From the NCBI GenBank assembly GCA_031277795.1, contig JAITLQ010000017.1:1-64000 (forward strand): 64,000 bases of DNA, read 5' to 3'. Below are positions 27,526 through 36,544 of the stretch, one piece after another. Origin of the DNA: Arthrobacter sp. (GTDB lineage: Bacteria; Actinomycetota; Actinomycetes; Actinomycetales; Micrococcaceae). Under the pieces are notes generated by a model. The model searched no databases. It saw only the letters and a program-made list of their open reading frames with translations, and was not told where the DNA came from. Both the position numbers and the translations under genes were made by a program. How positions within the stretch are numbered: position 1 is the first letter of the stretch; each line of letters begins with the position of its first letter.

Positions 27526-29094
27526 ATGAACGACGCCGCCATCGCGGCCGTCCGCGCCGCTGTGGCAGCGGACCCCGGCAACGCCGAGCTGCGCCTGGCG
27601 CTGGCCGAGCTGCTGGCCTCGGCCGGCCGGGGACCCGAGGCCATCACGGAGGCCGCCACGGTGCTGACCACCGCCCCGGGGAACGCCCGGGCCTTGGCGA
27701 TCCTGACCGGAGCGGCGCGGACCGTGGCCGAGGCCCCGGCCGCGGACAACCCGCCTCCCGTGGCCCCCACGGGGACGCCCGCCGGGGACGCCGGGACCCG
27801 GCCCGCCGAGGAGGCCGGTGAGGCACCCAGGCCGAGCGAGCGACGTCGGGCACAGGACCCGGCCCAGCCGGCCTGGGCGTCGCCGCCCGAACCCACCCCG
27901 GGCGCCGGGACCCGGCCCGCCGCTCCGGCCGCGCCGGAGCCGAGCGACGGCGTCGCGCCGGGGTGGCCGGAGAACCCACCCGCCCCGCTCGCCGCCCCGG
28001 CCCCGGGCGAGGCGATGGGCGCCGCCCCGCCCAACGGCGGCTCGGCACAGCCGTCGGCGGAGTTCGATTGGGGCCAGGCGGAGGGCGCGTTCTCCGGGGA
28101 GCTCCCGCCGCCCTTCATCGAGCACACCAACGGCGACGGCGGCGAGGACGAGGGCGTGGCCCCCATCGAGCCGCAGCTTGCCCGCGTGAGCTTTGCCGAC
28201 GTGGGCGGCCTGGACAACGTCAAGGCTCGCCTCAACGAGTCGTTCATCCAGCCCATGCGCAACGCGGCGATCGCGCGGGCCTTCAAGAAGTCGCTGCGCG
28301 GCGGGCTGCTGCTCTACGGGCCGCCCGGCTGCGGCAAGACCTTCATGGCCCGCGCCGTGGCCGGAGAGCTTGAGGCCGACTTCATGGCGGTCGTCCTCAC
28401 CGACGTCGTGGACGGTGTGCACGGCCGCACCGAGAAGAACATCCACGCGGTGTTCCAGGAGGCGCGCGTGAGCGCGCGGAAGAAGCCCACGGTGCTGTTC
28501 CTCGACGAGATCGATGCCCTGGCGCTCAAGCGCTCCACCATGTCTGGCTCCTCGTCCTGGCTGCGCTCCACCGTGAACCAGCTCCTGCTGGAGATGGATT
28601 CGATGTCAGGCAACAACGACGGCCTGTACATCCTGGCCGCCACGAACCACCCGTGGGACCTGGACGAGGCCGTCCTGCGCCCGGGGCGCCTCGACCGTTC
28701 AGTGCTCGTCTCCCCGCCGGACGCTCCGGCGCGCGGCGCCATCCTGCGCCGCCAGCTGGAGTCCAGGCCGGTGGCCGGCATCCACCTCGACACGCTCGTG
28801 GGCGGCACCGAGGGCTTCTCCGGCGCCGACCTCGAGCACCTCGTCACCACCGCCTCGGAGAAGGCGATGATGACCTCCATCGCGGCGGGCGAGGTCCTCC
28901 CGATCGGTATGAACCACCTCGCCGAGGCCATGGCGGAGGTGCGCCCGTCCACGGCCGAGTGGCTCGCCTCGGCCCGGAATGTGGTGCGCTTTGCGGCCGA
29001 CGGTGGCCGCTACGACGATCTGCGGGACTACCTGAATGCCTCCGGCGCCGGAACCGAGAATAAGCGGGACCGGCGCAAGGGCTGGTGGTCGTGA
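27526..29094 (+). CDS. AAA+ ATPase with TPR-like N-terminus
   Basis: This is a 522-aa protein. Residues 1-65 look like a tetratricopeptide pair (NAELRLALAELLASAGRG), followed by ~150 residues of Pro/Ala/Glu-rich linker. A CDC48/proteasomal-ATPase-type AAA domain follows (about 220-460): Walker A GPPGCGKTF near 264, Walker B VLFLDEIDALA near 325, sensor 1 ATNHPWDLDEA and arginine finger region LRPGRLDR. It lacks an N-terminal protease or CDC48 domain, and I expect a remodelling ring. It overlaps the TPR membrane protein gene by GTGA, so the two probably form one module. Confidence 0.85.
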   Translation: MNDAAIAAVRAAVAADPGNAELRLALAELLASAGRGPEAITEAATVLTTAPGNARALAILTGAARTVAEAPAADNPPPVAPTGTPAGDAGTRPAEEAGEAPRPSERRRAQDPAQPAWASPPEPTPGAGTRPAAPAAPEPSDGVAPGWPENPPAPLAAPAPGEAMGAAPPNGGSAQPSAEFDWGQAEGAFSGELPPPFIEHTNGDGGEDEGVAPIEPQLARVSFADVGGLDNVKARLNESFIQPMRNAAIARAFKKSLRGGLLLYGPPGCGKTFMARAVAGELEADFMAVVLTDVVDGVHGRTEKNIHAVFQEARVSARKKPTVLFLDEIDALALKRSTMSGSSSWLRSTVNQLLLEMDSMSGNNDGLYILAATNHPWDLDEAVLRPGRLDRSVLVSPPDAPARGAILRRQLESRPVAGIHLDTLVGGTEGFSGADLEHLVTTASEKAMMTSIAAGEVLPIGMNHLAEAMAEVRPSTAEWLASARNVVRFAADGGRYDDLRDYLNASGAGTENKRDRRKGWWS

Positions 29095-30695
29095 GCGATC
29101 TGAGCGAGCAGATCGCCAAGGCCTCGGCGCTCTCGGAACTGGGCCAGGTCGATGCCGCTGAACGCGTGCTCATAGCCTGCGTCTCGGAGGGTGTCTCTGA
29201 CGCGAGCTGGCATCAGGCCCGCGGCGTTCTCGAGATCCGGCGCGAGCGCAACGAGGCGGCGGAGGAGGCCTTCCAGGAGACCATCCGGCTTGAACCGGAC
29301 AGGGCCTGCCACTGGCACAATCTGGCCTTCTCGGTCGTGAACCAGGGCGAAGCGCGGGCTCCGGAGGCCCTCGGGCTCATCAACCGGGCGCTCGAGCTGG
29401 ATCCGAACGACGGCGATCTACACCTCTTGGCCGCGCGCATCCTCGTCGCGGCGGGGGACGCACGCACCGGCGCGCGCTCCGCCCTGCGCGCCCTCGATGA
29501 AGCCGAGCGACTCGGCACGGACGGCGCCTACGCCGCCGTGACGCGCGTCTGGATCTACGAGCGCTGCGAGAACCGCGACGCCGCCATGCGCGCGGCGGTG
29601 GAGGGCCTCGAGCTCTACCCGAACGACTCGCGCCTGCGCACCCGCTACGCGGCTTTGCTGGGCCAGGGCGCCTCGGCCCAGGCGGAGGCGGGCGCGCTCC
29701 TGCGCAGCACGCTCGCCGCGGACCCCACCAACGCGATGGCGCGCGAGGAGTTGCTCCGGCGCCTGCAATTGCTCATGGTGCGTTCGCGCTACGCCGTCCT
29801 GGTGGCGCAGATCCTGGCCGGCGTGGCGCTCATCCTTCCGCGCCCGGCCCCGGCCATCGCGGCGGCCGCGGGGCTGGCCGCCACCCTGGCTTTCCTTGGC
29901 CTCGATCGCCGCACGGCCCGTCGGCTGGCCGGCGCCGAGCTCGTGGACGAGTACCTCGCGGGTCACCCCGGCCTCCGCGTGGGCCGCCAGCTGCAGCTCG
30001 TGGCCGCCGTGTGCGCATGGGTCCCGGCACTGGTCGGCGGGGTCATCCCCGGCACCCCGCCGCTCGTGATGGCGGCGCTCGTCTCGGTGCCGCTCGGTAC
30101 GGCCCTGGCGTGGATCGGCGGCGGACTGGCTGTGCGCTCCGCCGCCTCGGACGCGGACGTCGAGGATTTCGGTGGGTCCGCGCGGCTCACGAGGATCGCC
30201 TGGCGCGAGGCTCGCATCGGCAAGGCCCTGCACTACGAGCGCTGGGCGACCACCCTCAGCATGCTGCCCCTCGGCGTCTTGTCGGCCCTGCTCCCGCAGG
30301 GCTTCGGGATGGCGGCGGTCGCCGCGGCGGCCGGGGCCATCATGGCGGCGGCCACGGACGGTTACGCCAAGGTTGCAGGCGTCTTTGGCATGCGCCGAGC
30401 CAGCGCCCCGGCGCAGCTGCGCGCCGATGCCCGCGCGATCAACCCCTTCGTGCTGGTCGTGGTGATGCTCTCCCGCCAGTTGGTGGTCATCTTCCTCGCG
30501 ACCGGCGCCATGGTCTTCGGGTGGATGAACGTCTCCGGCCACCAAGCCACGCCCCAGGACGAACCGGCGCCCGGCCGCCCCTCCCTGGTGGTCCCGAGCA
30601 TCCCGCGGGTCACGGTCCCCAGCACCTTCGAGCTGCCCTCCATCACCGTGCCGAGCCTCGAGGTGCCTCCCGTCGTCCCCACCCCGTCACCTTGA
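29091..30695 (+). CDS. TPR-repeat integral membrane protein, partner of the AAA+ ATPase
   Basis: This ~534-aa protein has N-terminal TPR-type repeats (about 1-230, ETIRLEPDRACHWHNLAFS and LINRALELDPNDGDLHLLAA) and then six to seven membrane helices (about 235-480). An unusual proline/valine tail repeats VPS/TVPS units (VPSIPRVTVPST, SITVPSLEVP). The GTG start overlaps the AAA gene stop. TPR domains bind peptides or proteins, so it may dock the ATPase at the membrane. No known family name was recognised. Confidence 0.75.
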   Translation: MSDLSEQIAKASALSELGQVDAAERVLIACVSEGVSDASWHQARGVLEIRRERNEAAEEAFQETIRLEPDRACHWHNLAFSVVNQGEARAPEALGLINRALELDPNDGDLHLLAARILVAAGDARTGARSALRALDEAERLGTDGAYAAVTRVWIYERCENRDAAMRAAVEGLELYPNDSRLRTRYAALLGQGASAQAEAGALLRSTLAADPTNAMAREELLRRLQLLMVRSRYAVLVAQILAGVALILPRPAPAIAAAAGLAATLAFLGLDRRTARRLAGAELVDEYLAGHPGLRVGRQLQLVAAVCAWVPALVGGVIPGTPPLVMAALVSVPLGTALAWIGGGLAVRSAASDADVEDFGGSARLTRIAWREARIGKALHYERWATTLSMLPLGVLSALLPQGFGMAAVAAAAGAIMAAATDGYAKVAGVFGMRRASAPAQLRADARAINPFVLVVVMLSRQLVVIFLATGAMVFGWMNVSGHQATPQDEPAPGRPSLVVPSIPRVTVPSTFELPSITVPSLEVPPVVPTPSP

Positions 30696-30707
30696 GCGCC
30701 GCCTCAC

Positions 30708-30755
30708 GCAAGCCACGGCACGACGGCGCGGGGGCGCCGTCGTGCCGTGGCTTGC
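30708..30755 (+). terminator. 22-bp perfect hairpin
   Basis: Perfect 22-nt arms (30708-30729, 30734-30755) with a GGGG loop lie 12 bases after the TPR gene stop. The stem contains GCACGACGGCGC. It is an obvious strong terminator-type structure without a T-tract. Confidence 0.7.
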
Positions 30756-30871
30756 GGCGGCCGCCGAATGCGCGGAGGGCGTAGCGCCCGGGCCGGGCGA
30801 GGCCCGGCCGGTGCGGCTACAGTGAGAACACGTGCGGCGCCCGGCGGGCGCCACAAGAGAAGGGGAACACC

Positions 30872-31675
30872 ATGAAGATCAGCGTTGGCCAGTTCGCACC
30901 GACCGGGGACGTCTTCGAGAATCTCGAGACGCTTGATCGTTTGGCGGGCCAGGCAAAGGCCGACGGCGCCGAGCTGGTGCTCTTCCCCGAGGAATCGATG
31001 CTCGCCATCACGCGCGTCGAGGGGGACTTCCGCGCCGCCGTGGCCAAGGACTGGACGCGCTTTGTGCAGCGCCTCTCCTTCATCGCGGCCGGGCACGGCA
31101 TCGCCGTGGTGGCCGGCGGCTACGAGGCCAACGGCGAGGACGCACCCTACAACACCGTGGTCGCGGTGGACGCGACGGGAGCCATCGTGGCGACCTACCG
31201 CAAGATTCATCTCTTCGACGCGTTCTCCTTCAAAGAGTCGGCCAAGATCACAGCGGGCCCCGCCGATCAGCGCAGCACCTTCTCGCTGGGCGGCCTGACC
31301 TTTGGCCTCATGACCTGCTACGACATCCGCTTCCCCGAGCTGGCCCGCGACCTGGCGCTGGCCGGCGCAGACGCGCTGCTCATCGGCGCCGCGTGGTACA
31401 AGGGCGAGCACAAGGTGGCGCACTGGCACACGCTGCTGAAGGCGCGCGCCGTGGAGAACACGGTGTGGGTGGCCGCCGCCGGCACCTCCGGGGACCGCAC
31501 CGTTGGCTACTCGGCGATCCTCGATCCCATGGCCCAGCCCGTGGAGTACCTCGAGGACGAGGCGGAGGGGCTGGTCACGGCCGAGCTCACGCGCCAGCGG
31601 GTCGACGAGGTGCGCGAGTTCCTGCCGGTGCTCGCCAACCGCCGCATCGGCGTGCCGGAGCCCGCCGTTTCCTGA
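30872..31675 (+). CDS. carbon-nitrogen (nitrilase superfamily) hydrolase
   Basis: This 267-aa enzyme has the Glu-Lys-Cys triad in family context: Glu in LVLFPEESM (near 44), Lys in YRKIHLFD (near 111) and Cys in LMTCYDIRFPEL (near 149). These proteins hydrolyse omega-amides, carbamoyl or deaminated-glutathione-type amides. The close likeness to the Nit/omega-amidase branch (KIHLFD, CYDIRFPEL) suggests metabolite repair. It is monocistronic between hairpins. Confidence 0.9.
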   Translation: MKISVGQFAPTGDVFENLETLDRLAGQAKADGAELVLFPEESMLAITRVEGDFRAAVAKDWTRFVQRLSFIAAGHGIAVVAGGYEANGEDAPYNTVVAVDATGAIVATYRKIHLFDAFSFKESAKITAGPADQRSTFSLGGLTFGLMTCYDIRFPELARDLALAGADALLIGAAWYKGEHKVAHWHTLLKARAVENTVWVAAAGTSGDRTVGYSAILDPMAQPVEYLEDEAEGLVTAELTRQRVDEVREFLPVLANRRIGVPEPAVS

Positions 31676-31680
31676 ACACC

Positions 31681-31717
31681 GCGAGGGGCCCGGACTGTGT
31701 GGTCCGGGGCCCCTCGC
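31681..31717. terminator. bidirectional terminator between convergent genes
   Basis: GCGAGGGGCCCGGAC pairs with GTCCGGGGCCCCTCGC (one bulge) around a 6-nt loop, followed by GTTT on the plus strand, five bases after the nitrilase stop. Confidence 0.75.
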
Positions 31718-31764
31718 GTTTCACCAGCGGTTCCCCCGGCCCCGTCGGGGTCGCGCCGGGTTCC

Positions 31765-32766
31765 TCACCAGCGGTTGCGGGCGTCCTCCGCCCAACCGGT
31801 CAGCCCCTCCAGGCTGACGTTGCGGCCGTCGCTCAGCGTGGCCTCGCCGCTCCAGGTGCCGAAGGCCTGCACCGTCTTGCCGGCGGCCACCACCGCTTGG
31901 GTCGCGGCCGTGCGCACGTGCTCTGGGGTGAGCCGGGCGTCGATCCAGCTGCCGCGGATCCTCCAGGGGTCCTGCGGGTCGCTGAGCGAGTACTCCCACG
32001 CGGCATCGGGCCGCGGGCCGTCGAGCACGCCGTCCACCACGAGGGCGTTTTCGGTGCTTCCGGTGCCGTCGGTCCACTTGGCGCCGAGGGTCAGGCCCAC
32101 GCGCTGGCCGGCGGGGTTGATCCCCGAGCCGGCCGCCCAGTTCCACTCGGTGGTGTAGCGCCAGCGCCCGCGGCCGCGATCCAAGGTGGCCCAGGCGTCT
32201 TCGCTCACCTCGATCTCGCGGCCGTCCACCATGACGAGGCCGCTGACCGGCAAGGCCGGGCCCTTGACGGTGTACTGGAAGCGCGTGGGGGACCACGGGA
32301 CGACCACCGAGAGCGACTCGCCGCGCGCGTCCACCTCGAGAACCGTTGAAACGCGCGGTGTCTCGACGCGCAGGATCGTGTGGTTCTCTCCCGCTGCGTC
32401 GAAGCGAATCGACGTCTCGCCGAGGGTGCCGTGGACGAAGAACGGGGGCAGGCCGGTGGGGAGTTCGATGCGGCCGCGCGGAGTGGGGAGCTTGGTGATC
32501 TCTTCGCTGACGCTCTCGCCCGTCACGCGGTCGTGGCAGTAGAGCTGCAGGACGCAGCCGAAGTCGAGGTCCGCCACGGTCAGGCCGAGGAAGAGATCCG
32601 GGCTCGTGACCGCCCAATAGTCCCAGCGCTTGGTGCGGAAGCCGTGCAGTGCACCGGAGGGCAGCCGGTCCGTGGTGTGCAAGGGGCGGCGCGAGAAGCC
32701 GACGGCCTCGGGGATGAGGCCCCCGCCGCGGGCGACGAGGGCGGTGGGGGAGGTGATCTCGCGCAT
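31765..32766 (-). CDS. DUF2804 family protein
   Basis: This 333-aa soluble protein matches the DUF2804 pattern: an early GFSRRPLHTTDRL, then FRTKRWDYWAVTSPDLFLG, beta-rich middle and EWNWAAGSG before ALVVDGVLD. The family is widespread in bacteria and resembles lipocalin or hydroxyneurosporene-synthase-like folds. Its reaction is unknown. It lies nine bases downstream of the MFS gene and is probably co-transcribed with it. Confidence 0.75.
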   Translation of the reverse strand: MREITSPTALVARGGGLIPEAVGFSRRPLHTTDRLPSGALHGFRTKRWDYWAVTSPDLFLGLTVADLDFGCVLQLYCHDRVTGESVSEEITKLPTPRGRIELPTGLPPFFVHGTLGETSIRFDAAGENHTILRVETPRVSTVLEVDARGESLSVVVPWSPTRFQYTVKGPALPVSGLVMVDGREIEVSEDAWATLDRGRGRWRYTTEWNWAAGSGINPAGQRVGLTLGAKWTDGTGSTENALVVDGVLDGPRPDAAWEYSLSDPQDPWRIRGSWIDARLTPEHVRTAATQAVVAAGKTVQAFGTWSGEATLSDGRNVSLEGLTGWAEDARNRW

Positions 32767-32775
32767 AGGCAGATT

Positions 32776-34221
32776 CTAGGGCCGTGCGGCCGGCGGGGTC
32801 ATCGTGCCCGAGATTCCGGCGGCGTGGGCCGACCAGCGGGCCTCGGCCGGCAGCCGGCGCAGCTGCGGGGTGGCGAGGGCGAGCGCAGCGGACACGGCGC
32901 AGAGGGCGGCGCCGCACAGGAGCGTGGCCTCGCGCCCGATCAGGGCGAGCCCCAGGCCGGCGGACAGCGGGGCGAGCGGCATGGCGCCCGTGGCAAAGAG
33001 CTCAAGGATGGAGGTCGCGCGGCCGATGAGGGTGCTTGGGGTGGCCACCATGAAGTAGCCCAGGAGTGCGGCGTTGAGGGCCGGCGTGCCGGCCATGCCC
33101 AGGGCCAGGATGGCGCCCACCGCGCCGGGGTGATGCACGAGTGGGAGCAGGAGGGCCGCCGCGGTCACGAGGCACAGCCCGACGCCGGTCAGCACGCCGG
33201 CGGGCACGCGGGAGACGAGCGCGGGGCCGGCGAGGGCGCCGAGCAGCATGCCCGCCCCGATGCCGGTGGAGACCAAGCCGATGGTGGCGGGGGCGGTGCC
33301 CGCTTGTTGGAGGGAGTAGATCACCGTGGTCACCACGGTGTTGAAGCCCAGGTTCACGATGGTGCACACGAGCAGCGCGCCCCGCAGATCGGGGCGGCCC
33401 CACAGCCAGGTGAAGGCCTCGCGCAGCTCGGCACGCGCCGATGCACGACGGCGTGGGGCAGGGTCGGGCGCGGGTCCCGCCTCTGGGTGCGGGGCGGCAC
33501 CTGCCCCCGCGGGCTGTGCGGCGGCGGGTGTCGCGTCCGGTGCCGCGTCCGGCGTGGACACGGGCGCGCGGCGCACCGAACGCAGGATCAGGGCGGCGAT
33601 GGTCGCCGTGGCCTGGCAGGCGATCATGACGGCACCCACGAGCCAACCGCCGACGGCCAGCAGCATCCCGCCCAGCGGGCCGCCGCTCAGGGCGATCACG
33701 GCGTCGCGTCCTTGGTTCGCGGCCTGCGCCCGGCCGAGCGCGGACGCTGGCACCGCGTCCTTGAGCGCCGCCGACGTGGCCGTCCCGAAGGCGCCGTTGC
33801 GCGCGGCCATGAGCGCGTTGAGCAGGAGCAGGCTGGCGAAGCCCAGGGCCGGCCCGAGCGCCAGCACGGTGAAGCCGGCGGCCAGCACCACCCCGAGCAG
33901 GCCACCCAGGACCATGAGCGTCGTGCGGTCGCGGCGATCGGCCAGGACGCCCCCGGCCACGGTGGAGGCGGCGCGCACGGCGAGGCCGACGGCGCCGATG
34001 ACGCCCGCTTGGGCGGGGGAGCCGGTGGCGGCCAGGGCAAGCAAGGGGATGGCGAAGCCGGCGAGCGAGGTGGACAACGCCGTGGCCGTGTCGGAGGCGA
34101 GCCACCACGGGTACGCGCGGCCGAGGCGGCGCGCGGTGGCCTCCTTGCTGGGCTGCGGCGCGGCGTTCGGTTCTTCTGCTGGGCCGGGAACGCAATCGGC
34201 CGGGGGCTGCTGGAGGGTCAT
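32776..34221 (-). CDS. MFS transporter (probable drug efflux)
   Basis: This is a 481-aa major facilitator with about 11-12 helices, a loop-2 motif around GGVLADRRDRTTLMVLGG and a central Pro/Ala-rich cytoplasmic loop (about 210-255). Overall it resembles the MFS_3 or enterobactin-exporter-like branch. It is divergent from an ArsR-type regulator with a palindromic operator between, the classic arrangement for substrate-induced export. The substrate is unknown. Confidence 0.85.
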   Translation of the reverse strand: MTLQQPPADCVPGPAEEPNAAPQPSKEATARRLGRAYPWWLASDTATALSTSLAGFAIPLLALAATGSPAQAGVIGAVGLAVRAASTVAGGVLADRRDRTTLMVLGGLLGVVLAAGFTVLALGPALGFASLLLLNALMAARNGAFGTATSAALKDAVPASALGRAQAANQGRDAVIALSGGPLGGMLLAVGGWLVGAVMIACQATATIAALILRSVRRAPVSTPDAAPDATPAAAQPAGAGAAPHPEAGPAPDPAPRRRASARAELREAFTWLWGRPDLRGALLVCTIVNLGFNTVVTTVIYSLQQAGTAPATIGLVSTGIGAGMLLGALAGPALVSRVPAGVLTGVGLCLVTAAALLLPLVHHPGAVGAILALGMAGTPALNAALLGYFMVATPSTLIGRATSILELFATGAMPLAPLSAGLGLALIGREATLLCGAALCAVSAALALATPQLRRLPAEARWSAHAAGISGTMTPPAARP

Positions 34222-34237
34222 GCCGACGATCCTAGAA

Positions 34238-34271
34238 GCGCAACTAAAGTTGCGCAAGAGAAATTGCGCAA
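34238..34271. promoter_or_regulatory. operator with repeated TTGCGCAA sites between MFS and ArsR genes
   Basis: GCGCAAC-TAAA-GTTGCGC (34238-34255) is followed by a second TTGCGCAA at 34264-34271. The 8-bp palindrome TTGCGCAA occurs twice, 14 bases apart. It sits in the divergent promoter region, so the adjacent ArsR-type protein is the likely binder. Confidence 0.65.
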
Positions 34272-34314
34272 TGAAATTTGTTGATCCCCGTGTCGCGATG
34301 GTTAGGGTGAACGG

Positions 34315-34929
34315 GTGAGCAACCATGAGCGATCCACGGCCGGGGAATCGGCCGACCAGCCAGCCGCGGAGCGTCGCGAACCCACGACCATGTCGGCCGA
34401 GGTGCTCAAGGCCCTGGCCAACCCGCTGCGCCGGCGCATCCTCAACGCGCTCTCCGTCCTCCGCTCCGGCCGGGCCGCCGACCTGGCCCAACGGCTGGAG
34501 GTGCCGGCGAACAAGCTCAGCTTCCACCTGCGGGTCCTGGCCGACGCCGGGCTCATCCGCGAGGACGCAACCTTGGCCAGGGATCGGCGCGATCGCGTGT
34601 GGGTGACGGTGAGCGGCTCGCGGGCCATCGGCTCGCCCGAGGACCCCGTGGCCGATCCGGCCCTGGGGCAGGCGGTGCTGGCGGGGGTCGTGTCGGATCA
34701 GGTCGAGGTCCTGCGCCGGATCTCCGGCTGGGTTCCGGCCTACGTCACGGGCGAGGACCCCGAGGTGCGCGGCGCCCTGACGAACTACACCCTGCGCCTG
34801 AGTCGCGAGCGTTTCAGCGAGATGGTGGACGAGATCGACAAGGTCGTCGGGCGGTTCAAGACTGACCCCCACAGCGACGAATCCCTCGGCTGGAACTTCG
34901 TGGTGATGGGCGCCAGCGAGGAGATCTAG
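34315..34929 (+). CDS. ArsR-family helix-turn-helix regulator
   Basis: This 204-aa regulator has a winged helix at about residues 28-100 (EVLKALANPLRRRILNAL, KLSFHLRVLADAGLIRED) and a C-terminal helical domain that may mediate dimerisation or ligand binding. There is no CxC metal site, so it is not a metal sensor of the classical type. AGGGTGA lies upstream of the GTG at 34315. An ATG at 34390 is an alternative. It probably represses the divergent MFS exporter through the TTGCGCAA operator. Confidence 0.85.
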   Translation: MSNHERSTAGESADQPAAERREPTTMSAEVLKALANPLRRRILNALSVLRSGRAADLAQRLEVPANKLSFHLRVLADAGLIREDATLARDRRDRVWVTVSGSRAIGSPEDPVADPALGQAVLAGVVSDQVEVLRRISGWVPAYVTGEDPEVRGALTNYTLRLSRERFSEMVDEIDKVVGRFKTDPHSDESLGWNFVVMGASEEI

Positions 34930-35268
34930 GCACCGCGTGCGCCGCGCCCGCTCACGGAACCGGGCCCCGCGCCGTCGTGCACTGCGGCACGAATCCTTCC
35001 CTTCGTCCGCTCCCGCGGGCTCGCGAGTGCCTGATGTCGTTTCCTGGGTTTCGCGAGTGCCGCGTGTCGTCCGGAGGGCGCTCTGGGCGACACACGGCAC
35101 TCGCGAGCGGGCCGGAGCAGCACAGGGCACTCGAGAATGTTCGTCCGGGACCCGCGGCCGTGGCCCGGCGTTGGATCAAGTGCACAACGGCGACCGGAGC
35201 GGCAAACGTAGTCTGGGTCACACCCGGCCGCCGCCGAGCGGGCGAGCCGGCGACGAAAGGCGGGCCCC
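34930..35268 (+). other. intergenic region with nested long hairpins
   Basis: No gene. The core is a hairpin with arms 35050-35072 and 35086-35107 (CGCGAGTGCCGCGTGTCG against CGACACACGGCACTCGCG, one mismatch). It is flanked by further copies of the same words: CTCGCGAGTGCC at 35020-35031 and GGCACTCGAGAA near 35126-35137. An outer, weaker pairing is therefore possible. GCCGTCGTGC occurs at 34971-34980. Confidence 0.6.
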
Positions 35269-36447
35269 GTGCCGCACCCCCTTCCCGCGAGCCAGCCGCG
35301 ACCCCTCGAGGGCCTCATCGTGGCCGACTTTTCCCGCATCCTGGCCGGCCCGCTGGCCACCATGACCCTGGCCGATCTTGGCGCCCGCGTCATCAAGGTG
35401 GAGCGTCCGGGTGCGGGGGATGACACCCGCAGCTGGGGGCCGCCGTTCTCCGAGGCCGGGCAGGCCACGTACTTCGAGTCGGTGAACCGTAACAAGGAGT
35501 CGCTGACCCTGGATCTCGCGGATCCGGCGGACCGCGAGGTGGCGCGCGCCCTGGCCCTGCGCGCCGACGTGCTCGTGGAGAACTTCAAGGTGGGCGGGAT
35601 GGACAAGCTGGGGCTTGGGTACGAGGAGCTCTCGGCCGAGCATCCGGGCCTCGTCTACGCCTCGGTGTCCGGCTTCGGCGACCGCGAGGGCGCGTCCCTG
35701 GCCGGCTACGACTTTGTGGTGCAGGCCCTCGGCGGGCTCATGGATGTCACGGGCGAGGCGGGCGGCGAGGCCATGAAGTCGGGCGTGGCCCTCGTGGATG
35801 TGCTGACGGCCAAGGACGCCACGATCGGCATTCTCGCGGCGCTGCGGGCCCGCGAGAACACGGGCCGCGGCAGCCACATCAAGGTCAATCTGCTCTCCTC
35901 GCTGCAGGGCGCGCTCGTCAATCAGGGGCAGGCCTTCCTCGGTGCAGGCGCGGTGCCGCAGCGCAAGGGGAACGTGCACCCGTCGATCGCGCCGTACCAA
36001 TCGCTGCGCTGCGCCGACGCGCCGCTGGCCGTGGCGTGCGGCAACGACGGCCAGTTCGCGCGCCTGTGCGCGGAGCTGGGTCTGGCCGGGCTGGAGGCGG
36101 ACGAACGCTTCGCGAGCAACCCCGCCCGCGTGCGGCACCGCGAGGAGCTCGAGCTGCTGCTCGAGGCCGCCCTGGCCGCCGACATCGCCGCTTCGTGGCA
36201 GGAGCGCCTCACCGCCGTGGGCGTTCCGGCCGGCAAGGTCGCCACGATCGCCGAGGGCGTGCAGTACGCCAGGGAGCTGGGCCTGGAACCGGAGTTGGTG
36301 GTGCACGACGACGTCGGCTCGCCCGTGGGGCGCCAGTTTCGCCACCCAGCCATGTGGGTCCCGGCGTTCCCCGCGCCGGCGGCGGCGCCGCCCGCGCTCG
36401 GCGCCCACTCGGAGGCGCTGCGCGCTTGGCTGGAGGCCGGCGCCTGA
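35269..36447 (+). CDS. class III (CaiB/BaiF-type) CoA transferase
   Basis: This 392-aa enzyme moves CoA between acyl groups. Family signatures are the N-terminal LIVADFSRILAGPLATM, KVERPGAGDDTRSWGPP, LDLADP, GFGDREGASLAGYDFVVQA and the Asp-containing VLTAKDATIGILAAL (catalytic Asp near 185). It fits branched or dicarboxylic acyl-CoA metabolism, perhaps linked to the acyl-CoA dehydrogenase further on, but no partner gene is adjacent. The start is GTG. Confidence 0.92.
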   Translation: MPHPLPASQPRPLEGLIVADFSRILAGPLATMTLADLGARVIKVERPGAGDDTRSWGPPFSEAGQATYFESVNRNKESLTLDLADPADREVARALALRADVLVENFKVGGMDKLGLGYEELSAEHPGLVYASVSGFGDREGASLAGYDFVVQALGGLMDVTGEAGGEAMKSGVALVDVLTAKDATIGILAALRARENTGRGSHIKVNLLSSLQGALVNQGQAFLGAGAVPQRKGNVHPSIAPYQSLRCADAPLAVACGNDGQFARLCAELGLAGLEADERFASNPARVRHREELELLLEAALAADIAASWQERLTAVGVPAGKVATIAEGVQYARELGLEPELVVHDDVGSPVGRQFRHPAMWVPAFPAPAAAPPALGAHSEALRAWLEAGA

Positions 36448-36495
36448 GCCGCCGCGCGTCGTCGGGCATAGGACTGCCCGACTTATGCAAAAAAC

Positions 36496-36505
36496 CTATG
36501 CATAG
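36496..36505. promoter_or_regulatory. CTATGCATAG palindrome, candidate operator
   Basis: A perfect 10-bp palindrome sits about 40 bases before the ArsR start, flanked by TTATGCAA and TGTGCATAG half-site look-alikes (36484-36519). It probably binds the downstream regulator for autoregulation. Confidence 0.55.
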
Positions 36506-36544
36506 AACTTGTGCATAGCGTTCTGGCCTGCCACGCTGGGGTGC

